From: Streptococcus ovis DSM 16829
Lineage (GTDB): Bacteria; Bacillota; Bacilli; Lactobacillales; Streptococcaceae
Reading direction: 5' to 3'
Assembly (NCBI RefSeq): GCF_000380125.1
Contig: NZ_KB904574.1
Span: 67,163-131,162 of the forward strand
Length of the DNA stretch: 64,000 bases
A program made the position numbers and the translations under genes. Positions 31,811-40,314 of this stretch are shown here, piece after piece. Positions within the stretch are counted from its first letter, which is position 1, and every line of letters begins with the position of its first letter. The notes beneath the pieces were generated by a model. It worked only from the letters and a program-made list of their open reading frames with translations, was not told where the DNA came from and did no database searches.

Positions 31811-33592
31811 ATGAATGACATCATCAAACACAAGTTAGAATTACTTCCAGATAGCCCAGGTTGCTATCTTCATAAGAATAAAGCTGGACAGATTATCTAC
31901 GTCGGTAAGGCGAAAAATCTGCGGAATCGGGTGCGGTCTTATTTCCGTGGAAGTCATGATACCAAGACGGAACTGTTAGTGTCTGAGATTGCTGATTTTG
32001 AGTTCATCGTGACGGAGTCCAATATTGAGGCTTTGCTTCTAGAGATTAATCTCATTCAGGAAAATAAGCCCAAGTTTAACATCATGCTCAAGGATGATAA
32101 GTCTTATCCTTTTATCAAGATTACCAATGAACGCCATCCTCGTCTCATCATTACCCGACAGGTCAGAAAGGATGGAGGACAGTATTTTGGTCCCTATCCT
32201 GACGTCAATGCGGCGAATCAGACCTTGAAACTCTTGGAGCGGCTCTATCCATTTCGTAAGTGCAAGTTGCCTGAAAATAAATTCTGCCTCTATTACCACT
32301 TGGGGCAATGTCTAGCACATGGCGACCATATGCCTAGTCGAGAAGACTACGCTCAGATGGCGACAGAGGTCAGCCACTTTTTGAATGGACAGGATGACAA
32401 GATTGTTCGTCAACTCAAGGAAAAAATGCAAATGGCAGCCAGTGCCATGGAATTTGAACGCGCTGCTGAGTACCGTGATTTATTACAGTCTATTTCTACT
32501 CTAAGAACCAAGCAACGTGTCATGGCACATGATTTGCAGAATCGAGATGTTTTTGGCTACTATGTAGATAAGGGCTGGATGTGTGTGCAGGTTTTTTTTG
32601 TCCGTCAGGGCAAGCTTATTGAGCGAAATGTCAATCTTTTCCCTTACTATAACGATGCGGATGAGGATTTTTTGACCTACATCGGGCAATTTTATCGAGA
32701 CCAGCAGCACTTAGTCCCAAATGAGATTTTTATCCCGCAGGATATTGATGAAGAAGCCGTTAAGGCGTTGGTGCCGACAAAGGTCGTCAAGCCACAACGT
32801 GGTGAGAAGAAGCAGTTGGTTAATCTCGCTACTAAAAATGCGCGAGTCAGTCTTGAGCAGAAATTTGATTTACTGGAAAAAGACCTCAAGAAAACGCATG
32901 GTGCTATGACAGACTTGGGGAAAGAATTGGGACTTGGGAAGCTTCGCCGGATTGAGGCTTTTGATAATTCCAATATCATGGGAACCAGTCCAGTTTCTGC
33001 CATGGTGGTCTTTGTCGACGGTCGTCCTAGCAAGAACAACTATCGCAAGTACAAGATTAAGACAGTTGATGGCCCAGATGACTATGCCAGTATGCGGGAG
33101 GTCATTTACCGCAGATACAGTCGAGTGAAGCGGGAGCATTTGCCTGAGCCTGATTTAATTATCATCGATGGTGGGCAGGGTCAGGTCAATGCTGCGCTGG
33201 ATAGCTTGAAACGCTTGGGGATGGACTATATTCCTATCGCTGGTTTGCAGAAAAATGACAAACACCAGACGCACGAATTACTCTTTGGCAATCCTTTAGA
33301 AGTGGTTGAACTGGAACGTAATTCACAGGAATTTTTCCTTCTACAACGCATCCAGGATGAAGTGCACCGCTTTGCGATTACCTTCCACCGACAAGTCCGT
33401 AGCAAGAATAGTTTTTCATCCAAGTTAGATGGTATCGAGGGGTTGGGGCCAAAACGGAAGCAGTTGCTTCTGAAACACTTCAATTCCGTCACAGCCATAC
33501 AGGAAGCGAGCGTGACAGAAATCGCTGAAGCTGGAGTCCCTTATCAAGTAGCAGAACGCGTGAAGGAAAAGTTGGAGGCAAGGATAGAATGA
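31811..33592 (+). CDS. uvrC: Excinuclease ABC subunit C
   Basis: A 593-residue UvrC, the dual-incision nuclease of nucleotide excision repair. The N-terminal GIY-YIG domain shows PGCYLH...[17 protein letters not shown] (about 13-46). The UVR motif lies near residue 205-240, the RNase H-like nuclease in the FDNSN...DDYASMRE region, and HhH motifs at the C-terminus ([14 protein letters not shown]). ATG 31811 has no Shine-Dalgarno sequence and TATAAT stands 6 bases upstream, suggesting a leaderless message. It is the last gene before the microcompartment island. Confidence 0.95.
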   Translation: MNDIIKHKLELLPDSPGCYLHKNKAGQIIYVGKAKNLRNRVRSYFRGSHDTKTELLVSEIADFEFIVTESNIEALLLEINLIQENKPKFNIMLKDDKSYPFIKITNERHPRLIITRQVRKDGGQYFGPYPDVNAANQTLKLLERLYPFRKCKLPENKFCLYYHLGQCLAHGDHMPSREDYAQMATEVSHFLNGQDDKIVRQLKEKMQMAASAMEFERAAEYRDLLQSISTLRTKQRVMAHDLQNRDVFGYYVDKGWMCVQVFFVRQGKLIERNVNLFPYYNDADEDFLTYIGQFYRDQQHLVPNEIFIPQDIDEEAVKALVPTKVVKPQRGEKKQLVNLATKNARVSLEQKFDLLEKDLKKTHGAMTDLGKELGLGKLRRIEAFDNSNIMGTSPVSAMVVFVDGRPSKNNYRKYKIKTVDGPDDYASMREVIYRRYSRVKREHLPEPDLIIIDGGQGQVNAALDSLKRLGMDYIPIAGLQKNDKHQTHELLFGNPLEVVELERNSQEFFLLQRIQDEVHRFAITFHRQVRSKNSFSSKLDGIEGLGPKRKQLLLKHFNSVTAIQEASVTEIAEAGVPYQVAERVKEKLEARIE

Positions 33593-33656
33593 GGTTTCTG
33601 AAGTATTGATTTTTTTAGGAAAATTAACTGATTAGTTTCATTTTTATAAATATCTT

Positions 33657-33687
33657 AAAAAAGCTGGAAATGTTTCCAGTTTTTTTG
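33657..33687 (+). terminator. Terminator of uvrC
   Basis: GCTGGAAA / TTTCCAG stem flanked by A-run and seven Ts. Confidence 0.85.
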
Positions 33688-33715
33688 CATACAAATAGAA
33701 AATACCAATTCTTTT

Positions 33716-33744
33716 AAAACTTACCCCTTGGGGAAAAGTTTTTT
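33716..33744 (+). terminator. Second terminator-like hairpin before the BMC island
   Basis: AAAACTT and AAGTTTT flank a CCCC..GGGG core, followed by a T-run. It isolates the island from uvrC read-through. Confidence 0.6.
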
Positions 33745-33864
33745 GAAGCTAAAATAAGTTAATTGTTCAGAAAATTCAATCTATATTTTTTTCATTAGAA
33801 AAAAGGAACTCAAAATTCTTAAATTGTATAGAAAATCACAAGAAAAAAATTTTTCAAAAAAATG

Positions 33865-33895
33865 TTGACTTTATCGTAATGGAAGGGTTTACAAT
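33865..33895 (+). promoter_or_regulatory. MerR-type promoter of the choline BMC operon
   Basis: TTGACT (33865-33870) and TACAAT (33890-33895) are separated by 19 bp, the over-long spacer typical of MerR-activated promoters. The spacer and -10 closely match the promoter in front of the merR gene at 53913-53943. The 106-base leader that follows contains an inverted repeat AATAAC/GTTATT at 33902-33917 and CACTTGT/ACAAGTG arms (33907-33938). Confidence 0.8.
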
Positions 33896-34007
33896 TTAAA
33901 TAATAACACTTGTTATTTATAGTAAACTTACACAAGTGAAAGAGGATTTATTAGAAAATCTCTAATTTTATTTTTTGAAAAAAATTTTTAAAAAGGAGGA
34001 TTGTATC

Positions 34008-34286
34008 ATGAGTTCTGAAGCATTAGGAATGATTGAAACAAAAGGTTTGATCGGCTCAATTGAGGCAGCCGATGCGATGGTCAAGGCGGCAAATGTGACC
34101 TTGGTCGGTAAGGAGTTCGTCGGAGGCGGATTGGTGACGGTTTTGGTCCGTGGAGATGTAGGTGCGGTGAAAGCGTCAACGGATGCTGGAGCAGCAGCAG
34201 CGCAACGAGTTGGTGAGTTGGTATCTGTTCATGTGATTCCACGTCCACACTCAGAAGTGGAAAGCATTTTACCAGCAAAAAAATAA
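34008..34286 (+). CDS. BMC-H shell protein (PduA/EutM type), first copy
   Basis: A 92-residue hexamer-forming shell protein. The BMC fold starts [27 protein letters not shown] and ends [15 protein letters not shown]. Residue 37, which flanks the hexamer pore in PduA, is Phe, and the pore motif is GGG (39-41) rather than the common GSG. AAAAGGAGG ribosome site; an in-frame ATG at 33975 upstream has no homology support. First gene of the island, almost identical to the three tandem copies 15 kb downstream. Confidence 0.95.
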   Translation: MSSEALGMIETKGLIGSIEAADAMVKAANVTLVGKEFVGGGLVTVLVRGDVGAVKASTDAGAAAAQRVGELVSVHVIPRPHSEVESILPAKK

Positions 34287-34312
34287 ATCAATGAAGAAGG
34301 AGTAGTTTTTCC

Positions 34313-35320
34313 ATGGGACAAAATATGAATAGTGGAAATCACGGGACAGCAGATCAACAAATGGCAGCATTGACCAAGAAATTCCAGTCGATTGGGATTC
34401 GAAGTGGGATTATTTCAGGCTTGTTTTATGGCCTGTATTCCTTCGTAGTCATGATTATCAGTGGGTTTGACCCCATTAAGTCAGCCGTAGGGATTTTTGC
34501 AGCCCCCTTTGTGATGGGAGGACTCAATGACTTTCTTGGTGGATGCGTCTTGCTAGCAAATGTTATCCGTACAGGCAAGTTTAAAGAACTAGGTAGAAGC
34601 TTAGCGACCAAACCAGGGAAGATTATGTTATTTGGATTTATCTTGGGTGGTCCAATCGCGAACGGTGCCTACCTTGTAGGTTTATCACTTGCAGGTGCGT
34701 TTGCCATTCCAGTGTCTGCAACAACGGCAGCTTTCGGTGCTTTGTTTGCAGCTATCTTCTTGAAACAAAAAATCACTCCTCGTGTTGGAGCAGGGATGCT
34801 CCTTTGTGTAGCAGGTGCGGTTATCCTGAACTTGGTAAAACCAGAAGGTGCAACAAACTTTACATTAGGAATTATCCTAGCAGTTTTTGCGGCTATTTGT
34901 TGGGGACTTGAGGGAACGATTTCAAGCTTTGGTGGTGCTATGTTGGATTCAGAAGTGGCTGTTACGCTTCGTCAAATCGTATCTGGCTTGATTCAAATGG
35001 TCATCATTGTACCAATGATTGGTGCAACTGGTTTGTTTACTCAATTGATTACAGCTCCTCTTCCAATGGTTCTCTTATTAGTATCAGGAACTCTGGTCGG
35101 AATCTCTTACACAACTTGGTATCAGTCAAATGCCATGGTTGGTACAGCAATTGGTATGTCATTGAACATTACCTATGCTTTCTGGGGAGTATTCTTCAGT
35201 ATCCTCTTCTTGGGACAAGCATTGACACCAACTATTGCAATTGGTTCGATCATTGTTATCCTAGGAGCAATCATTGTGACAACAAATCCATTGGATTTAT
35301 TTAGAAAGAGTGAGGTGTAA
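34313..35320 (+). CDS. DMT-superfamily (EamA) transporter of the choline island
   Basis: A 335-residue membrane protein with about ten predicted helices in two EamA repeats (about 40-175 and 190-325). The N-terminal 30 residues are hydrophilic. DMT proteins move small metabolites or cations. Inside a choline-degrading operon the plausible cargo is choline import or trimethylamine export, but the sequence alone does not decide. It lies between the first shell gene and a small unknown gene, within the operon. Confidence 0.8.
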   Translation: MGQNMNSGNHGTADQQMAALTKKFQSIGIRSGIISGLFYGLYSFVVMIISGFDPIKSAVGIFAAPFVMGGLNDFLGGCVLLANVIRTGKFKELGRSLATKPGKIMLFGFILGGPIANGAYLVGLSLAGAFAIPVSATTAAFGALFAAIFLKQKITPRVGAGMLLCVAGAVILNLVKPEGATNFTLGIILAVFAAICWGLEGTISSFGGAMLDSEVAVTLRQIVSGLIQMVIIVPMIGATGLFTQLITAPLPMVLLLVSGTLVGISYTTWYQSNAMVGTAIGMSLNITYAFWGVFFSILFLGQALTPTIAIGSIIVILGAIIVTTNPLDLFRKSEV

Positions 35321-35323
35321 GAA

Positions 35324-35608
35324 ATGGGTCTATTACCAGCAAGAACAGCTGTTTTGAATTACATGAGTACAGTAGAAGAGGCGGATGTTCATCAAGTGAT
35401 GGATGCCTTGAAATCACAGTATGGCAGTGAAAAACAATTTACAGTTCCACTGTTCATTGAGCACCTCATGTCCTTAGAGTGCAATGGATATGTGGAGCAA
35501 GTAGGCTATGATTTGGATGAAAGCCAACAATTAAGAGTATTGTACAAAATTAACGCTGACGGCTTAGATGCCGTGAAGAAATACATTTCAGCAGAACATA
35601 AAAGATAA
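35324..35608 (+). CDS. Small winged-helix-like protein of unknown function
   Basis: A 94-residue soluble protein starting 3 bases after the DMT transporter stop. The predicted pattern is helix-helix-helix followed by a GYVEQVGYDLDESQQLRVLYKI strand pair, which resembles a winged helix with its wing. I do not recognise a named family. It is nested between transporter and shell genes, so it should be co-expressed with the BMC; a regulatory or assembly role is only a guess. Confidence 0.65.
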   Translation: MGLLPARTAVLNYMSTVEEADVHQVMDALKSQYGSEKQFTVPLFIEHLMSLECNGYVEQVGYDLDESQQLRVLYKINADGLDAVKKYISAEHKR

Positions 35609-35623
35609 TTGGAGGAATGTTCA

Positions 35624-35920
35624 ATGAGATATTATGGTGGACAAGCCTTGGGCTTAGTCGAAACTGTAGGACTAGTACCTGCGATGGAAGCATGTGACAA
35701 GATGCTGAAAGCCAGCGATGTCAAACTAGTATCCTATGAAAATGTCGGCTCAACTCTCGTAACCGTCATGGTTGTCGGCGACGTAGCTGCTGTTCGTGCT
35801 TCTGTTGAAGCCGGGGCAGCTGCCGCTGCAGCGATTGGTAAATTGACTGCGCATAATGTGATGCCAAGACCAATCCCAAGCGTCGGAGATATTGTGTCAG
35901 TACACGATATTGACAACTAG
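35624..35920 (+). CDS. BMC-H shell protein, second type
   Basis: A 98-residue BMC-H protein: ALGLVETVGLVPAMEACDKMLKASDV, then VRASVEAGAAAAAAIGKL and a C-terminal tail VGDIVSVHDIDN. The pore-loop motif is GST in place of GSG. ATG 35624 was chosen for its GGAGG site; an in-frame ATG at 35609 is less well placed. It differs clearly from the PduA-like copies and should form a distinct hexamer in the shell. Confidence 0.93.
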   Translation: MRYYGGQALGLVETVGLVPAMEACDKMLKASDVKLVSYENVGSTLVTVMVVGDVAAVRASVEAGAAAAAAIGKLTAHNVMPRPIPSVGDIVSVHDIDN

Positions 35921-35937
35921 ATATAAAGGAGAATACC

Positions 35938-36261
35938 GTGAAAAGATATCAAGCAATTGGGGCGATTGAAACATTTGGTTTAGTCTTTGCTTTGGAAGCA
36001 GCAGATGCCATGGTAAAAGCCTCTGAAGTAGAAGTTGTTGGTTATGAAAACGTTGCTTCTGGTTATATCTCTGTCATTGTTCAGGGTGAAACAGAAGCCT
36101 GCAAAACAGCCGTAGACGCTGGTGTGAAAGCTGTGGAAACAATGGGCGCTGAAGTATACAGCCATGTTGTTATTCCAGGGCCACACGAAGATCTTAGCAA
36201 AATTATTGATCGTTACTCATTGTCCGTTCTATTACCAGAAAGTCCAGAAGCCGAAGCATAA
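35938..36261 (+). CDS. BMC-H shell protein, third type, with C-terminal extension
   Basis: A 107-residue BMC-H protein with a GTG start and AAAGGAG site. The BMC fold runs to VVIPGPHEDLSKII, then a 20-residue tail RYSLSVLLPESPEAEA extends it. The pore loop reads ASG. It follows the second shell gene by 17 bases and precedes the inactive aldehyde dehydrogenase paralogue. Confidence 0.92.
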   Translation: MKRYQAIGAIETFGLVFALEAADAMVKASEVEVVGYENVASGYISVIVQGETEACKTAVDAGVKAVETMGAEVYSHVVIPGPHEDLSKIIDRYSLSVLLPESPEAEA

Positions 36262-36276
36262 GAAAGTGTGTAGAGT

Positions 36277-37623
36277 ATGTTGTATATTGACAAAGATTTA
36301 GCATCTATCCAAGAAATCCGAAACTTACTCTTGAATGCTCAAACTGCTTTTGCTCAATTACAAAAATTAACTCAGGCTGACTTGGATCAGTATAGCGCCA
36401 CTTTGATACAGCGTGTTAAAAGAGATGGGCCGGCAGCCATCAAGGAATTCGTTGCCAAAAATCAGTTTGGTAATGAAGAGGATGAATGGTTCCTGTGCCA
36501 AGAATTTCTAAAACGCTTTGATGAAACCATACAAAAGGAAGTGTTTACTGGAATTATTGCAGGTAGTAGCGAGGAAAAAGTGATTGAAATCGGGGTTCCT
36601 TTAGGTGTGGTAGGTGTTTTGTTACCTGCCTATCCAACCTATACCCTGCTGGTCAATTTGTTATTACTGGCTATCAAATCTGGTAATGCGATGGTACTCG
36701 TTGCCAATCAATCCACTAAACAATCAACGATTGATGCGATTGGAAAATTGCTAGAGATGTTAGATGACATGGGATATCCCGAAGGTAGTCTTTCACTGGC
36801 TGAGACAGCAAATGACGCTGGTGTTTCAGAGTTATTACTAAGCGATAAATTATCACTGCTCATCAATATCGGCTGTCCAGAATACATTAACAATGACTTC
36901 CGGACGAATACCCCTCTAATTTATGGAGGAGAATCTTCGGGGCCAGTATTTATTGAACGAACAGCAGATTTGGAAAAGGCCGTCAAAGATGTCCTTCACT
37001 CTAGAAGTTTTGACAATGGAATCCTGCCAGGATCTGAGCAATTTCTCGTGACAGAGTATATCATCTCTGACCGTATCAAACAGATTATGGAAGCCAACGG
37101 AGGTTATATTTTAACTGAAGAAGATACCGCAAAATTAATTGCATTTCTAAAGGCTTCTGAAAAAAATATAATCAATAGTTATCATGGAAAATCAGCTATT
37201 TGGCTAGCAAAAATGGCTGGTATTGCTGTTCCAGAAGATACGCAAGTTCTCGTTTCAGTACAAGAATATATGAACGATGAAGACTTTTTCAATAAAAAGT
37301 TACTTTGTCCGATTATCGTTTTGTATCGTGAGCCTGATTGGACTTTGGCTTGCGTCAAATGTATGAGCATTTTATCAGAGTTACGGATGGGACATACCTT
37401 GACGATTCACTCAGCAGACTGGAAAGTCATCAAAGAGTTTGCAATGGTCAAAGCTGTTGGACGAATTGTTGTCAATGCACCGACAGCTTGTACTGCGACG
37501 GGTGTCAAATCGAGTTTTGCACCGTCATTGATATTGGGCGGTATTACCACAGGACGTGGGAACCGTTCAGAAAATATTACTCCAAGACACCTGACTTATA
37601 CTCGTCAAGTAGGTTTTGAGTAA
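36277..37623 (+). CDS. Aldehyde dehydrogenase paralogue lacking the catalytic Cys
   Basis: A 448-residue protein aligned over most of its length with the EutE/PduP-type enzyme at 46467. It shares the DLxSIQEIRNLL start, the FIERTADLEKAV segment and FDNG.. SEQ around the active site. Where the active enzyme has TICASEQ, this one has ILPGSEQ, so Pro251 stands at the catalytic Cys position. The cofactor-loop segment ATGGPGM is also lost (NIGCPEY). It lacks the C-terminal encapsulation peptide. It is probably a structural or regulatory pseudoenzyme. The ribosome site is weak. Confidence 0.88.
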   Translation: MLYIDKDLASIQEIRNLLLNAQTAFAQLQKLTQADLDQYSATLIQRVKRDGPAAIKEFVAKNQFGNEEDEWFLCQEFLKRFDETIQKEVFTGIIAGSSEEKVIEIGVPLGVVGVLLPAYPTYTLLVNLLLLAIKSGNAMVLVANQSTKQSTIDAIGKLLEMLDDMGYPEGSLSLAETANDAGVSELLLSDKLSLLINIGCPEYINNDFRTNTPLIYGGESSGPVFIERTADLEKAVKDVLHSRSFDNGILPGSEQFLVTEYIISDRIKQIMEANGGYILTEEDTAKLIAFLKASEKNIINSYHGKSAIWLAKMAGIAVPEDTQVLVSVQEYMNDEDFFNKKLLCPIIVLYREPDWTLACVKCMSILSELRMGHTLTIHSADWKVIKEFAMVKAVGRIVVNAPTACTATGVKSSFAPSLILGGITTGRGNRSENITPRHLTYTRQVGFE

Positions 37624-37630
37624 GGGGACA

Positions 37631-37684
37631 AGACATAAAATGTATAGTCCGAGCAGATGGGAGTTCATTCCACATAAAATGTCT
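37631..37684 (+). other. Stem-loop with two 11-bp palindromes before cutC
   Basis: ACATAAAATGT occurs at 37633-37643 and 37672-37682. The outer arms AGACAT and ATGTCT pair, followed by an AAA/AAA internal loop and ATGT/ACAT. This is the longest intercistronic gap (96 bases) in the first half of the operon and may stabilise or process the cutC message. Confidence 0.45.
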
Positions 37685-37719
37685 GCAGTTCTATATAACA
37701 AAGAGAGGAAAGAATACCT

Positions 37720-40260
37720 ATGGATATGAATGAATTTACAGCCAAATTGGAAGCGGCTACAAAACAGCTTAGCGAAGCAGAACGTGCGTCGCTCGTAAAA
37801 ATTTTCCAAAGTGTTTCAGAAGATATTAAAAAACCAGAAGTAAAATCAGCACCAGTATTGGTCAGCGAAGGAACAGAAGTGCCTGATGGCATCACACCTC
37901 GTTTGCAAGCTTTGAAAAACCAATACCTCCATGCACGTCCAACAATTTCTTTGCTTCGTGCCATTAACTTGACACGTGTGTCAAAAGAAAATGAAGGAAT
38001 GCCAAAAGCTGTTCTTCGTGGTACAGCCTTTAAAGAATTTTGTAAAATTGCACCACTGGTTATCCAAGATCACGAACTCTTGGTTGGTGCACCAAATGGT
38101 GGTCCACGTTGGGGTGCCTTCTCACCAGATATTTCATGGCGTTGGTTGCGTGATGAATTAGACACAGTATCTACTCGTCCACAAGACCCATATGATTTGT
38201 CAGAAGAAGACAAGAAAATCTTAGTAGAAGAAATCTTCCCATATTGGACAGGTAAATCTGTTGATGAAGCGTGTGAATCTCAATACCGTGAAGCAGGTGC
38301 TTGGGAATTGTCTGGTGAATCTTTTGTATCAGACTGTTCTTACCACGCACAATCTGGTGGTGGTGACTCCAACCCAGGTTACGACGTTGTTGGTATGAAG
38401 AAAGGGATGCTCGATATCAAGGCAGAAGCTGAGGCTCACTTGGCAGAATTGGATTATGCAAATCCAGATGACCTTGAAAAGATTTACTTTTATAAAGGAC
38501 AAATCTTGACAGCAGAAGGTGTCATGATTTACGCACAGCGTATGTCTGATTATGCAGCTCAATTGGCAAGCAAGGAAACAGATCCAAAACGCAAAGCAGA
38601 ATTGGAAATGATTTCTCGTGTCAATGCGAATGTACCAGCTCATAAACCAGAAACTTTCTGGGAAGCAATGCAATATTTGGTAACCATCCAACACTTGCTT
38701 CTTTGTGAAGAAAACCAAACAGGTTTGTCTATCGGTCGTGTGGACCAATACATGTATCCATTCTACAAGAAAGATATCGAAGAAGGCCGTATGACAGATT
38801 TCCAAGCATTTGAAATTGCTGGTTCTATGTTCATTAAGATGTCAGAAATGATGTGGTTGACATCAGAAGGTTCTTCTAAGTTCTTCGCAGGTTACCAACC
38901 ATTCGTAAACATGTGTGTGGGTGGTGTAACACGTGAAGGTCGTGATGCGACAAATGACTTGACTTACCTCTTGATGGATGCTATTCGTCACGTGAAAGTA
39001 TACCAACCAACCCTTGCAACACGTATCAATAACAAATCTCCTCGTAAATACTTGAAGAAAATTGTAGATGTTGTTCGTGCGGGTGTCGGATTCCCTGCTT
39101 GCCACTTCGATGATAGCCATATCAAGATGATGCTGGCAAAAGGTGTATCCATGGAAGATGCGCGTGACTACTGTTTGATGGGATGTGTTGAACCACAAAA
39201 ATCAGGCCGTCTCTACCAATGGACATCTACTTCATATACACAATGGCCAATCTTGATTGAAACAACTCTTAACCGTGGTGTACCACTCTGGTATGGTAAA
39301 CCTGTAACACCAGACATGGGACCACTTGATCAATACAAGACCTTTGAAGAATTTGAAGCAGCAGTTAAAGAAACTATCAAGTATGTAACAAAATGGACTT
39401 CTGTGATGACTGTCATTTCACAACGTGTGCAACGCGAATTGGCACCGGTTCCATTGATGTCTATGATGTACGAAGGTACGATGGAAAATGGTCGTGGTGT
39501 GAAATCTGGTGGTGCGATGTATAACTTCGGTCCAGGTGTTGTTTGGTCAGGTTTGGCAAACTACGCAGACTCAATGGCTGCTATCAAGAAATTAGTCTTT
39601 GAAGATAAGAAATATACTCTTGAAGAATTGAACAAAGCATTGGTAGCTGATTTTGAAGGCTATGAACAAATCAGAGCAGACTGCTTGGCAGCACCAAAAT
39701 ATGGTAATGACGATGACTATGTAGATTACTTTGCATCTGATATCATCGAATTTACAGAAGAAGAACACCGTAAATACAAGACATTGTACTCTATCTTGAG
39801 TCACGGTACTTTGTCTATTTCAAACAATACACCACTTGGTCAAATTACAGGGGCATCTGCTTCAGGTCGCCGTGCTTGGGCACCATTGTCAGATGGTATC
39901 TCTCCAGACCATGGTATGGATACAAAAGGCCCAACAGCGATTATCAAGTCTGTATCTAAGATGGCCAATGAAAATATGAACATTGGTATGGTACATAACT
40001 TCAAGATTATGGCTGGTTTGCTCGATACACCACAAGGGGAAGAAAGTTTGATTACTCTCTTGAGAACAGCAAGTATTCTCGGAAATGGTGAAATGCAATT
40101 CAACTACTTAGACAACTCAATTTTGATTGATGCACAAAAACATCCAGAAAATTATCGTGATTTGATTGTACGTGTAGCTGGATACAGTGCCTTCTTCGTT
40201 GAATTGTGTAAAGATGTACAGGATGAAATTATTTCACGTACTGTATTGACAAAATTTTAG
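37720..40260 (+). CDS. cutC: Choline trimethylamine-lyase, glycyl radical enzyme
   Basis: CutC cleaves choline to trimethylamine and acetaldehyde inside the microcompartment. The 846-residue protein carries the residues known for choline lyase at the same numbers as in the characterised Desulfovibrio enzyme: Tyr208, Asp216, Phe395, Cys489 and Glu491 in GCVEP, Thr502, Tyr506, and the radical Gly821 in RVAGYSAFF. This pattern separates it from glycerol/diol dehydratases and pyruvate formate-lyase. The first 35 residues, including [12 protein letters not shown], look like an amphipathic N-terminal encapsulation segment. Codon use is biased, suggesting high expression. Confidence 0.97.
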   Translation: MDMNEFTAKLEAATKQLSEAERASLVKIFQSVSEDIKKPEVKSAPVLVSEGTEVPDGITPRLQALKNQYLHARPTISLLRAINLTRVSKENEGMPKAVLRGTAFKEFCKIAPLVIQDHELLVGAPNGGPRWGAFSPDISWRWLRDELDTVSTRPQDPYDLSEEDKKILVEEIFPYWTGKSVDEACESQYREAGAWELSGESFVSDCSYHAQSGGGDSNPGYDVVGMKKGMLDIKAEAEAHLAELDYANPDDLEKIYFYKGQILTAEGVMIYAQRMSDYAAQLASKETDPKRKAELEMISRVNANVPAHKPETFWEAMQYLVTIQHLLLCEENQTGLSIGRVDQYMYPFYKKDIEEGRMTDFQAFEIAGSMFIKMSEMMWLTSEGSSKFFAGYQPFVNMCVGGVTREGRDATNDLTYLLMDAIRHVKVYQPTLATRINNKSPRKYLKKIVDVVRAGVGFPACHFDDSHIKMMLAKGVSMEDARDYCLMGCVEPQKSGRLYQWTSTSYTQWPILIETTLNRGVPLWYGKPVTPDMGPLDQYKTFEEFEAAVKETIKYVTKWTSVMTVISQRVQRELAPVPLMSMMYEGTMENGRGVKSGGAMYNFGPGVVWSGLANYADSMAAIKKLVFEDKKYTLEELNKALVADFEGYEQIRADCLAAPKYGNDDDYVDYFASDIIEFTEEEHRKYKTLYSILSHGTLSISNNTPLGQITGASASGRRAWAPLSDGISPDHGMDTKGPTAIIKSVSKMANENMNIGMVHNFKIMAGLLDTPQGEESLITLLRTASILGNGEMQFNYLDNSILIDAQKHPENYRDLIVRVAGYSAFFVELCKDVQDEIISRTVLTKF

Positions 40261-40314
40261 TGAATAAGAAGTCGTTGCTGGAAAAGTGACGAGAATGATG
40301 GTTAGGAAGTAGTG

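Noticed and set aside
33657-33744. Dual hairpins as EutV-type antitermination targets
   Set aside because: No EutV/EutW-like two-component pair is encoded near the island, a MerR regulator with matching promoters is, and the hairpins lie upstream of the operon promoter.
33896-34007. Cobalamin riboswitch in the BMC leader
   Set aside because: The leader is only about 106 bases, AT-rich, and has no B12-box-like sequence. The pathway does not need B12.
37720-40260. Glycerol or propanediol dehydratase, or pyruvate formate-lyase, instead of CutC
   Set aside because: The choline-specific residues Asp216, Tyr208, Phe395, Thr502 and Tyr506 are all present at the expected numbers, and the downstream activase and acetaldehyde enzymes fit choline.
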